This document shows positions 38,885 to 46,431 of a DNA stretch of 47,013 nucleotides, piece by piece. Origin of the DNA: Ruminococcaceae bacterium UBA1417 (GTDB lineage: Bacteria; Bacillota; Clostridia; Oscillospirales; Acutalibacteraceae). The position numbers and the translations under genes are program-made. The DNA is taken from assembly GCA_002305575.1 (NCBI GenBank), contig DBPP01000022.1:1-47013 (forward strand). The letters are read 5' to 3'. Numbering within the stretch: the stretch's first letter is position 1; each line of letters starts with the position of its first letter. The notes beneath the pieces were generated by a model. That model saw only the letters and a list, made by a program, of their open reading frames with translations, was not told the origin of the DNA and did not search any database.

Positions 38885-38913
38885 TTGTCAGATTGGGCGC
38901 AAGGTGCTATAAT
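38885..38913 (+). promoter_or_regulatory. Promoter of the EF-G/TetM-NYN gene
   Basis: TTGTCA and a perfect extended TGC-TATAAT are separated by 17 bases, 31 bases before the start codon. Confidence 0.9.
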
Positions 38914-38943
38914 TACAGGTATCAAAGGACTGAGGGAGAAGCA

Positions 38944-41565
38944 ATGGATAAACTGATTTTGGGAATTCTGGCCCATGTCGATGCCGGCAAGACGACGCTT
39001 TCCGAAGCCATGCTCTATGCGGGCGGGCAGCTGCGCAGCCTCGGCCGCGTCGACCACCAGAATGCCTTTCTTGATACCGACGTGCAGGAACGCGAACGCG
39101 GCATCACGATTTTTTCCAAGCAGGCGGTTCTGCCGCTCGAAACGGTGGAGCTGACGCTGCTGGACACGCCGGGACACGTCGATTTTTCGAGCGAGATGGA
39201 GCGCACGCTACAGGTGCTCGATTATGCGGTGCTGGTCATCAGCGGCACGGACGGTGTGCAGAGTCACACGCGCACGCTTTGGCAGCTTTTGGAGCGCTAC
39301 AGTGTGCCGGTGTTTCTGTTTGTCAATAAAATGGATCTCAGCGGTGCGGACCGGCAAAACCTGCTCGAATCTCTGCACAGCGGACTTTCAGCTGCGTGCG
39401 TGGATTTTTCCACAGAAGACGACAGTTTTTGGGAAAACGTCGCCATGTGCAGCGAGGAGACGCTCACCGCATATCTCGAAACCGGCGTGGTGGAAACGGA
39501 GGCCATCCGGTCTCTGATTGCTTCGCGCCGGCTGTTTCCCTGCTGGTTTGGTTCCGCCCTGAAGCTCGAGGGCGTAGCGGATTTTCTGCGCGGTATGGAG
39601 CGGTATGCGCGTGTGCCGCAGTATCCCGCGCCGTTCGGTGCAAAGGTGTACAAAATCAGCCACGACGCGCAGGGGGTGCGGCTGACTCACCTCAAGGTGA
39701 CCGGCGGTGTGCTTGCGGTCAAAGCGATGCTTTCCGGTGGGGAGGGGGAACACGTCTGGTCGGAAAAGGCCGACCAGTTGCGCGTCTACTCGGGCGGCAA
39801 GTATAAGCTTGCGGAGGAGATCCCTGCCGGCGGCGTATGCGCCGTCACGGGATTGACGCAGACATACCCCGGTGAAGGGCTTGGTGCCGAGCCGGACACG
39901 CCCGCGCCGGTGCTCGAAAGTTTTCTCACCTATCAGGTTATTTTGCCCGAGGGCTGCGAACCGCACACGGCTGTGCGGCGGCTGCGCCTGCTCGAAGAGG
40001 AAGATCCACAGCTCCACGTCGTCTGGAACGAACAGCTGCGCGAGTTGCATGTGCAGCTGATGGGTGAGGTGCAGCTCGAAGTGCTGCAACGCCTTTTGCT
40101 CGACCGTTTCGGCATGGCGGTCACGTTTGGCCTGGGCAGCATCGTCTACCGCGAGACGATCGAAGCGCCCGTCGAGGGGATGGGACATTTTGAACCGCTG
40201 CGCCACTATGCCGAGGTACATCTGCTGCTGGAACCTGGCCCGCGCGGCAGTGGGATGCAGTTTGCTTCGAAGCTGAGCGAGGACGTGCTTGACCGCAACT
40301 GGCAGCGGCTGATTCTGACGCATCTTGAGGAGCGCAGCTATCCCGGTGTGCTGACCGGATCGCCGATCACGGACATGAAGATTTCACTGGTTGCCGGGCG
40401 GGCACACTTGAAGCACACAGAGGGCGGCGATTTCCGGCAGGCTACCTACCGCGCCGTGCGGCACGGTTTGCTGCATGCCAAAAGCCTCCTGCTGGAACCG
40501 TGGTATGCGTTTCGCCTGGAAGTGCCGCAGACATATGTCGGCCGCGCGATGGCGGATCTACAGCGGCTTTGTGCCGAAAGCGCGCCGCCGGAGACGGCCG
40601 GCGAAAATGCGGTGCTCACCGGATATGCACCGGTTTCCGAGCTGCGCGGCTACGCTCTGGAGGTCGCGGCGTACACGCGCGGCCTGGGCAGTCTGTCCTG
40701 CATGCCGGCGGGCTATCGACCCTGCCACAACGCTGAGACGGTGATTGCGCAGATCGGCTACGATCCCGAGCGCGATACGGAAAACACGGGCGATTCCGTG
40801 TTCTGTGCGCACGGCGCGGGTTTTGTCGTCCCTTGGCGGGAGGCGGCCGCACACATGCATGTGGAAAGCGGCTTGCATTTGGACGCACCGCAGGAGGATG
40901 CGCCACAGCCCGCCGCTGTGCGCGAGATGCGCCCGTTTGCCTCGGATCAGGAACTGATGGCAATTTTTGAGCGTACCTACGGCCCTGTGAAGCGGCGTGA
41001 TCTGCGGCCGCAAAATGCTGTGCAGGCCGAGGAAGCGAACCGCACGCTCTGGCCGGTGCCGGACCGTGACACCAACCCGGAATACCTGTTGGTTGACGGC
41101 TACAACATTCTCTTTGCGTGGGAGGATCTGCAAAAGACTGCGGCCAGAGACATCGACACCGCCCGCCAGATTTTGATGGACAGGCTCTGCAATTACCAGA
41201 GTGTCAGCCGCAGCATTTGCATTCTGGTTTTCGACGCGTACCGTGTGCCGCGGGACACCGCGGATGTGTTCCGTTACCACAACATTACGGTGGTGTTCAC
41301 GAAACAGGCCGAAACGGCGGATACGTACATCGAGCGCGCGACGTATGAAATCGGCAAAAAGCACCGTGTACGCGTCGCAACTTCAGACATGGCGGAGCAG
41401 ATGATCGTGCTCGGTCACGGCGCACGGCGGATGTCGGCGGCAGAGCTGCGCATCGAGGTGGATGAAGCCGAAAAACGGTTGCGCGGCACGCTCGAAGCGT
41501 GGAACGCACGCGAGCGCGACCGCCACGTCAACCGCCCGCTGCAAAAGGAGCTCGGGAAAAAATAG
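38944..41565 (+). CDS. TetM/EF-G-like translational GTPase fused to NYN (Rae1-like) ribonuclease
   Basis: This 873-residue protein joins a ribosomal-protection-type GTPase to a nuclease. Residues 1 to about 640 follow the EF-G/TetM plan: G1 AHVDAGKT, G2 RGITI, G3 DTPGHVDF, G4 NKMD, then domains II to V (for example ITDMKISLVAGRAHLKHT and AGYRPCHN). A linker of about 70 residues leads to an NYN domain at about 711-850 resembling YacP/Rae1. Its acidic residues are seen at D718 (LLVDGYN), D764 (VFDAYR), D793 (ETADTYIE) and D815 (ATSDMAEQ). Rae1 cuts mRNA in the ribosomal A site; TetM-type GTPases also enter the A site, so the fusion suggests a ribosome-rescue or mRNA-decay factor. The ATG at 38944 has GGGAGA upstream. 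Simple tetracycline resistance is possible but not shown. Confidence 0.9.
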   Translation: MDKLILGILAHVDAGKTTLSEAMLYAGGQLRSLGRVDHQNAFLDTDVQERERGITIFSKQAVLPLETVELTLLDTPGHVDFSSEMERTLQVLDYAVLVISGTDGVQSHTRTLWQLLERYSVPVFLFVNKMDLSGADRQNLLESLHSGLSAACVDFSTEDDSFWENVAMCSEETLTAYLETGVVETEAIRSLIASRRLFPCWFGSALKLEGVADFLRGMERYARVPQYPAPFGAKVYKISHDAQGVRLTHLKVTGGVLAVKAMLSGGEGEHVWSEKADQLRVYSGGKYKLAEEIPAGGVCAVTGLTQTYPGEGLGAEPDTPAPVLESFLTYQVILPEGCEPHTAVRRLRLLEEEDPQLHVVWNEQLRELHVQLMGEVQLEVLQRLLLDRFGMAVTFGLGSIVYRETIEAPVEGMGHFEPLRHYAEVHLLLEPGPRGSGMQFASKLSEDVLDRNWQRLILTHLEERSYPGVLTGSPITDMKISLVAGRAHLKHTEGGDFRQATYRAVRHGLLHAKSLLLEPWYAFRLEVPQTYVGRAMADLQRLCAESAPPETAGENAVLTGYAPVSELRGYALEVAAYTRGLGSLSCMPAGYRPCHNAETVIAQIGYDPERDTENTGDSVFCAHGAGFVVPWREAAAHMHVESGLHLDAPQEDAPQPAAVREMRPFASDQELMAIFERTYGPVKRRDLRPQNAVQAEEANRTLWPVPDRDTNPEYLLVDGYNILFAWEDLQKTAARDIDTARQILMDRLCNYQSVSRSICILVFDAYRVPRDTADVFRYHNITVVFTKQAETADTYIERATYEIGKKHRVRVATSDMAEQMIVLGHGARRMSAAELRIEVDEAEKRLRGTLEAWNARERDRHVNRPLQKELGKK

Positions 41566-41567
41566 AC

Positions 41568-41602
41568 GAAAAAGGGACGCTTACGAAAAGCGTCCCTTTT
41601 GT
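41568..41602. terminator. Bidirectional terminator between convergent genes
   Basis: AAAAGGGACGCTT pairs with AAGCGTCCCTTTT around a short loop, with A- and T-tracts on both sides. Confidence 0.92.
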
Positions 41603-41619
41603 GCTGTTAGGGCGTGTGG

Positions 41620-42207
41620 CTATTCGGATATCCATTTTTCCGCGCCGGCTTCAACGTAGCGCCATTTTTCGTAGGCGCAAACCTCGAGCGCATAGAAGTT
41701 CCATGGCGCGCGAGAGATTTTAAACCGGAGTGCCGTGCCTGTTTTCCGGTCCTCCCAGAGCAAGCTGATCTGTGTGGTATCCGGGCTGTTTTCCACAGCC
41801 GGCTCCCCAAAGTCAGGCCGGTACAAGTCGAGCAGCTGGCGGCGCAGCCGGTCGGCGTCCCGCATGTTCAGTTCCGCCGTGAAGGTAAAGGCGCACAGAC
41901 CGTCTTCAGTGAATAACGCCTCGGTTGTGCCCAAGGCGTTCAGTACGCCGATTGGTTCCGTCGTTTTATACCGCGTGTGGGCAAACGGGTAGGCCAGCGG
42001 CAAAGAGGCGTCCAAGGGTGTCTCGAGCACCGCGGCAAGATCGTCCGGTGTGGAGCCAAACGGCAAAGTGTTGAACATATAGCCGTTTTCTTCAAAGACG
42101 AAGTTGCCTTTTGGATAACGCGCGCGTTCTGCCTTATAGTTCAAATAGGTTACAGTCGCGATGAGAAGCAGCGCGACAGAGACGGAAACGGCGACGACCT
42201 TTTTCAT
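41620..42207 (-). CDS. Small membrane-anchored or exported protein, paralogue of its neighbour
   Basis: I do not recognise the family. The 195-residue protein begins with Lys-Lys and a hydrophobic helix (VVAVSVSVALLLIATVTYL) without a lipobox Cys, so it is probably a signal anchor. The outside part contains NFVFEENGYMFNTLPFGST, aligned with EFVFGEDGYAFGPTPYGST in the upstream gene, and ends YEKWRYVEAG, matched by LEKWRYTEA there. The two are tandem paralogues. AAAAGGAGG lies seven bases before the ATG at 42207. It is second in a two-gene unit. Confidence 0.75.
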   Translation of the reverse strand: MKKVVAVSVSVALLLIATVTYLNYKAERARYPKGNFVFEENGYMFNTLPFGSTPDDLAAVLETPLDASLPLAYPFAHTRYKTTEPIGVLNALGTTEALFTEDGLCAFTFTAELNMRDADRLRRQLLDLYRPDFGEPAVENSPDTTQISLLWEDRKTGTALRFKISRAPWNFYALEVCAYEKWRYVEAGAEKWISE

Positions 42208-42266
42208 AGGGCCTCCTTTTTGCGCGTACGGAGTAGACGCGCGCACGCATAGGGGTGGTGGCTCAG

Positions 42267-42881
42267 TTACTCGTTGGAAGCGGCTTCCGTGTACCTCCAT
42301 TTTTCAAGGACGCCGAGCGCAACGTTATAGGCGCGCGCTTCACTGTCACCGGCGGCTGTGGGACCTTCAACCTGTATCGTGAAAACCGTGCCACTCTCCG
42401 TATCCTCCCAAGTGAGCATGGTCAAACCGTTATCATTCGTAGAATCCTCGGTCGGTTCGCCGAAAAGTTCGGTGTAATGATCCCGGTAAGTTGTGAGGAA
42501 GTCCTCCCGTTGCTCGGGGGTGACAGAAGAATTGTACGTGATGGCAAAGAGGCCGTCCTCTTCGGTGAACTGCGCGTCCACGCGGCTCGTCAGGCCGGCA
42601 AGTTTGACGGTTGCCTGCGACGTTGTATAACTGGAATATTCGAAAGGCTCGGTTCTGGGATTTGTTCCCAAATCCACCATTTCACTGCCGATGGCAGCCT
42701 CCACTTCCTCGCGCGTACTTCCGTATGGGGTTGGTCCGAACGCATAGCCGTCCTCGCCAAAAACAAATTCGCTGGAAGAGTCTCCGGATGTAGCCGGCGC
42801 CGCACAGGCGGCAGGGAGAACGAAGAGCAAAAGCGCAACCAGACAGGTCAGGAATACTTTCGATGATTTTCTTTGTTTCAT
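42267..42881 (-). CDS. Putative lipoprotein of unknown function
   Basis: This 204-residue protein has a lipoprotein signal: MKQRK, a hydrophobic stretch (VFLTCLVALLLFVL), then a lipobox LPAAC-A. The mature part is Ser/Asp/Glu-rich at first, then an alpha/beta domain with a VFGEDGYAFGPTPYGST motif shared with the next gene. It would be anchored on the outer face of the membrane. The ATG at 42881 follows AAGGAGGTTG. It is first in the pair and has its own promoter; the two genes are 59 bases apart. No function can be assigned. Confidence 0.8.
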   Translation of the reverse strand: MKQRKSSKVFLTCLVALLLFVLPAACAAPATSGDSSSEFVFGEDGYAFGPTPYGSTREEVEAAIGSEMVDLGTNPRTEPFEYSSYTTSQATVKLAGLTSRVDAQFTEEDGLFAITYNSSVTPEQREDFLTTYRDHYTELFGEPTEDSTNDNGLTMLTWEDTESGTVFTIQVEGPTAAGDSEARAYNVALGVLEKWRYTEAASNE

Positions 42882-42956
42882 ACGGACAACCTCCTTTTTT
42901 GTGTTCTGCATCCATAGGGGTTTGGACGGATGGGGGCTGTGGTATTTGCTGCCTTT

Positions 42957-42984
42957 ATAATAACATGCGAATATAAAAAGTAAA
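42957..42984 (-). promoter_or_regulatory. Promoter of the lipoprotein gene pair
   Basis: On the minus strand TTTACT and TATTAT with a 16-base spacer in an AT-rich stretch. Confidence 0.5.
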
Positions 42985-43054
42985 TGAAAAATCTATAAAA
43001 ACAAAAAATTAACTGGACGAATTGACGCAAATAAGCGAAAAATAAAACCAATTC

Positions 43055-43094
43055 AAAGAGGCGTAAAGCTGAAAAAACAGCTTTACGCCTCTTT
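43055..43094 (-). terminator. Terminator after the nucleotidyltransferase gene
   Basis: A perfect 17-bp stem (AAAGAGGCGTAAAGCTG and its complement) with a 6-nt A/T loop lies 29 bases past the minus-strand stop and is followed by a T-rich tract on that strand. Confidence 0.9.
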
Positions 43095-43122
43095 GCCCAC
43101 AGTATGATTGCAGCATGTGCAT

Positions 43123-43911
43123 TCAATATTCGTCGATATGGGGGCGCGGGACATTCCACCACTGCTCATAATCGAGCGAGAAACGCGAGAGCAGAACGTT
43201 GTAATCTGTATGCGTGTCGAAGCTTGTCCAATGGATGAAGGCCTCATATATGGCATCGCACAGTGCGTCCGACTGGGTGCGGCAGAATTCCCGGCATAGA
43301 GGGACGATGTTTTCCGGCTTTTTCGGCGCGTTCTCCACAAATTCCTCGAGCCGACGGTTGCATGGAAATAGAATTTCATTTTCTTGCAGGATCATGCGGT
43401 AGATGCAGTAGACGATCTGTCCTGCCACGTGCAGCCGCATAAAGCCGTCCGGTTTGCAGTCTTTCCAGAAATAGTGGTAATTGACCATGAGATTGGAAAA
43501 AAACGAGAGTTCTTTATCCGCGCGCTCCTGCTTTTGAAAGACCGGAATACGTGTGACGAGGCCGGAAATCTCAGGGTCTTTGGAAAACAAAACGTGAGCG
43601 CCGATAAACGAATTGCGTGTTGGCTCGCTGGCGTGGTCGGCGGCGGCTTCAAGAAAACTCTTCGTCATATATTTCACATCGAAATAGCCACCCTCGTACG
43701 TGCAGTAGCCGGTGATGGTTTCGGTCACGCGGTTTTCCTTTTCGCGTTTTGCATAATCTTCGTCGCTTACAACGACCATGGCGTCAAGGTCACTGTCCGG
43801 TCGCTCACAGCCTTTGGCGACGCTGCCACCGAAAATGAGCGCGATAATTTCCTCACGGTGGCTAAAATATTCGATCATGTTTTGCAGGGATTCGGCATGG
43901 TGGGCATACAT
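43123..43911 (-). CDS. Nucleotidyltransferase domain protein
   Basis: This 262-residue protein has the polymerase-beta-type nucleotidyltransferase signature GGSVAKG followed by DSDLDAMVVV, the two metal-binding aspartates, and a third acidic strand in GGYFDVKYM. The C-terminal half is helical, as in KNTase/AadA-like or HEPN-fused enzymes. Transfer of AMP or another nucleotide to a small molecule or a protein is expected. It is not close enough to known aminoglycoside adenylyltransferases, by eye, to call resistance. It is monocistronic with its own promoter and terminator, and slightly more AT-rich than the glycolytic genes beside it. Confidence 0.8.
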   Translation of the reverse strand: MYAHHAESLQNMIEYFSHREEIIALIFGGSVAKGCERPDSDLDAMVVVSDEDYAKREKENRVTETITGYCTYEGGYFDVKYMTKSFLEAAADHASEPTRNSFIGAHVLFSKDPEISGLVTRIPVFQKQERADKELSFFSNLMVNYHYFWKDCKPDGFMRLHVAGQIVYCIYRMILQENEILFPCNRRLEEFVENAPKKPENIVPLCREFCRTQSDALCDAIYEAFIHWTSFDTHTDYNVLLSRFSLDYEQWWNVPRPHIDEY

Positions 43912-43943
43912 GGGCGGTCATCCTTTCCGTTCAATTACCCCAA

Positions 43944-43972
43944 AGTATAGCATATTGCCAGAAACAAAGCAA
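43944..43972 (-). promoter_or_regulatory. Promoter of the nucleotidyltransferase gene
   Basis: On the minus strand TTGCTT and an extended TGC-TATACT are separated by 17 bases. Confidence 0.85.
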
Positions 43973-43976
43973 CGCA

Positions 43977-44019
43977 AAAGGGCCTGCCGCAGACAGGCAC
44001 AGTCTGCGACAGGCCCTGA
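43977..44019 (-). terminator. Terminator of the glycolytic operon
   Basis: AGGGCCTG-TCGCAGAC on the minus strand pairs with GTCTGCG-G-CAGGCCCT and runs into TTTT, just past the gpmI stop. Confidence 0.88.
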
Positions 44020-44030
44020 AAAGACTGCAA

Positions 44031-45542
44031 TCAGAGAATGATGCTCTTGCCGGTCATTTCTTCCGGCTGCGGGAGGCCCATGATCTTCAGCATCGTGGGC
44101 GCGATGTCCGCCAGCACGCCGCCTTCGCGAAGCGTGCACGGATAGCCGACGACGCAGAACGGAACCGGGTTGGTGGTGTGCGCGGTGAACGGCTCGCCGT
44201 CCGTGTCCACCATCTTGTCCGCGTTGCCGTGGTCCGCCGTGATGAGCAGCACGCCGCCCATCTCCTCAACGGCAGCCGCGACGCGGCCCACGCAGGTGTC
44301 AACAGCTTCGACAGCCGCCTTCGCCGCGTCAAATACGCCGGTGTGGCCGACCATATCGCAGTTCGCGAAGTTCAGGATGATCATATCGTACTTGCCGGAC
44401 TTGACGGCCTCGACCATCTTGTCTGTGACTTCGTACGCGCTCATCTCCGGCTGGAGGTCGTACGTCGCGACCTTCGGGGAGTTGACGAGAATGCGGTCCT
44501 CGCCCGGATACTGCTTCTCCACGCCGCCGTTGAAGAAGAACGTCACATGCGCGTACTTCTCAGTCTCGGCGATGCGCAGTTGCTGCAGGCCCTTGTCGGA
44601 AACGTACTCGCCCAGCGTATTCTTGAGGCTCTGCGGCTTGAACGCGATTTCGACATTCGGCATCGTCGCGTCGTACTGCGTCATGCAGACGTAGTGGACC
44701 GGGAAGAAGCCCTTCTTGCGCTCAAAGCCGGTGAAGTCGGGATCGACAAACGTGCGGGTGATTTCACGGGCACGGTCGGGGCGGAAGTTGAAGAACACAA
44801 TCGAGTCATTCGCCGCGATCGGCGCAGCGCCCTTGATCGTGCACGGCACGACGAACTCGTCGGTCACGCCGTTTTCGTAGGATTTTGCCACCGCGCAGAT
44901 CGGGCAGTCGAATTCCTCGCCCTCGCGGCAGACCATCGCGTCGTACGCTTTCGAAACGCGCTCCCAGCGGTTGTCGCGGTCCATCGCGTAGTAGCGGCCC
45001 ATGACGGTCGCCACCTGACCGACACCGATTTCCTTCATCTTATCGACGAGCTGCTCGACGTAGTCTTTGCCCGAAGAAGGCGGCACGTCGCGGCCGTCCA
45101 ACAGCGCGTGAACGTAAACCTTCGTCAGGCCCATGCGCTTTGCCATTTCCAGCAGGCCGTAGAGGTGCGTGTTGTGGCTGTGTACGCCGCCGTCGGAGAG
45201 CAGGCCGATCAGGTGCAGCGCAGAGTCGTGCTCCTTCGCGGCGTTCATCGCATGGACAAGCGCCTCGTTCTCGAAGAACGTGCCGTCCTGTACAGCCTTC
45301 GTAATGCGGGTGAGCTCCTGGTAAACGATGCGGCCGGCGCCGATGTTCGTGTGGCCGACTTCGCTGTTGCCCATCTGGCCGTCCGGCAGGCCGACGTCCA
45401 TGCCGGATGCGCCGATCTGCGTCAGCGGGTTTTCTGCGAAAAGCTTATCGAGATTCGGTTTGTTGGCGGCGGCAATCGCGTTGCCCTCCGGCGCGGCAAA
45501 GCCGAATCCGTCCATAATCATGAGTACAACAGGTTTTTTCAT
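44031..45542 (-). CDS. gpmI: 2,3-bisphosphoglycerate-independent phosphoglycerate mutase
   Basis: This 503-residue enzyme interconverts 3- and 2-phosphoglycerate by way of a phosphoserine. It has the full length of the alkaline-phosphatase-superfamily type: MIMDGFG holds metal ligands, the catalytic Ser lies in GNSEVGH, and the later metal motifs TADHGNAD and TAHTTNPVP are present. It is cytoplasmic and Mn-dependent in Firmicutes. It is last in the order pgk-tpiA-gpmI and starts 29 bases after tpiA ends. Confidence 0.98.
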   Translation of the reverse strand: MKKPVVLMIMDGFGFAAPEGNAIAAANKPNLDKLFAENPLTQIGASGMDVGLPDGQMGNSEVGHTNIGAGRIVYQELTRITKAVQDGTFFENEALVHAMNAAKEHDSALHLIGLLSDGGVHSHNTHLYGLLEMAKRMGLTKVYVHALLDGRDVPPSSGKDYVEQLVDKMKEIGVGQVATVMGRYYAMDRDNRWERVSKAYDAMVCREGEEFDCPICAVAKSYENGVTDEFVVPCTIKGAAPIAANDSIVFFNFRPDRAREITRTFVDPDFTGFERKKGFFPVHYVCMTQYDATMPNVEIAFKPQSLKNTLGEYVSDKGLQQLRIAETEKYAHVTFFFNGGVEKQYPGEDRILVNSPKVATYDLQPEMSAYEVTDKMVEAVKSGKYDMIILNFANCDMVGHTGVFDAAKAAVEAVDTCVGRVAAAVEEMGGVLLITADHGNADKMVDTDGEPFTAHTTNPVPFCVVGYPCTLREGGVLADIAPTMLKIMGLPQPEEMTGKSIIL

Positions 45543-45571
45543 TATGCGGTATCCTTTCCGAGTCTCTCAAA

Positions 45572-46342
45572 TCAGCCCTTGGTCGCAGCATCGACAATGG
45601 CCGCAAAGTCAGCCGGCTTCAGGGAAGCGCCGCCGATGAGGCCGCCGTCTACGTCGGGCTGTGCGAGCAGCTCGGCCGCGTTGCCGGCGTTCATGGAGCC
45701 GCCGTACTGGATCGTGATGCCTTCCGCGGCCGCCTCGCCGTAGAGGGACTTGATCGTCGCACGGATCACGGCGCAGACCTCATTCGCCTGCTCCGCCGTC
45801 GCCGTCTTGCCGGTGCCGATGGCCCAGACCGGCTCATAGGCGATGATGATGCGCTTGAGCTCTTCCTCGGTCACGCCGCCGAGCGCAATCTTGGTCTGCA
45901 TCGCGACGAGCTCGTCCGTAATGCCCTGCTCGCGCTGCTCGAGATACTCGCCCACGCAGACGATGACGGTGAGACCGGCGTCAAGCGCGGCTCTCGTTCT
46001 CTGCTGTACGGTGACATCGGTGTCGCCGAAGTAGGTTCTTCTCTCGCTGTGGCCGGTAATGACGTACTCGACGCCGCAGGCCTTCAGCATTTCAGCGGAA
46101 ATTTCGCCGGTGAAGGCGCCGCTCTTGGCCCAATGGCAGTTTTCCGCGCCGATCTTTACGTTGGTGCCCTTCGTAGCCTCAAGCGCCGCGGCGATATCTA
46201 CATACGGGACGCACGCGACAACGTCGCACGCCACGTCCTTGACGAGCGGGACGATGGCGGTGAGCAGCTCGGTAGCCTCCGCAGGGGTCTTGTTCATTTT
46301 CCAGTTGCCGGCGATAACGGCCTTTCTGACAGCCTTGTTCAT
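45572..46342 (-). CDS. tpiA: Triosephosphate isomerase
   Basis: This 256-residue enzyme interconverts dihydroxyacetone phosphate and glyceraldehyde 3-phosphate. The catalytic Lys is in AGNWKMNK, the His in ITGHSERR and the Glu in AYEPVWAIGTG; the phosphate loop is GGSMNAGNA. The ATG at 46342 is preferred over one four codons upstream because AAAGGATGG then sits at a normal distance and the length matches the family. It lies between pgk and gpmI. Confidence 0.98.
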   Translation of the reverse strand: MNKAVRKAVIAGNWKMNKTPAEATELLTAIVPLVKDVACDVVACVPYVDIAAALEATKGTNVKIGAENCHWAKSGAFTGEISAEMLKACGVEYVITGHSERRTYFGDTDVTVQQRTRAALDAGLTVIVCVGEYLEQREQGITDELVAMQTKIALGGVTEEELKRIIIAYEPVWAIGTGKTATAEQANEVCAVIRATIKSLYGEAAAEGITIQYGGSMNAGNAAELLAQPDVDGGLIGGASLKPADFAAIVDAATKG

Positions 46343-46390
46343 GGGTAAGTCCATCCTTTCAATGTAAATCTGTTGTGGATTCCAAAGAAT

Positions 46391-46420
46391 GCGGGAGCCG
46401 GAGGTAACCTCCGCTCCCGC
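46391..46420 (-). other. Hairpin between pgk and tpiA
   Basis: GCGGGAG and CGGAGG arms pair with CCTCCG and CTCCCGC around TAA, with one unpaired base. There is no T-run, so it is probably an mRNA stability or processing element that balances pgk and tpiA levels, not a terminator. Confidence 0.55.
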
Positions 46421-46431
46421 TTCAAAGTGAA

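Noticed and set aside
38944..41565. Calling the TetM-like gene a tetracycline resistance gene
   Set aside because: The NYN fusion, its single-gene promoter and the absence of mobile-element signs make a housekeeping or rescue role at least as likely. Resistance cannot be read from sequence alone.
43123..43911. Calling the nucleotidyltransferase an aminoglycoside-resistance enzyme
   Set aside because: Only the general GS...DxD signature is visible; there is no specific similarity I can assert to a known resistance family.
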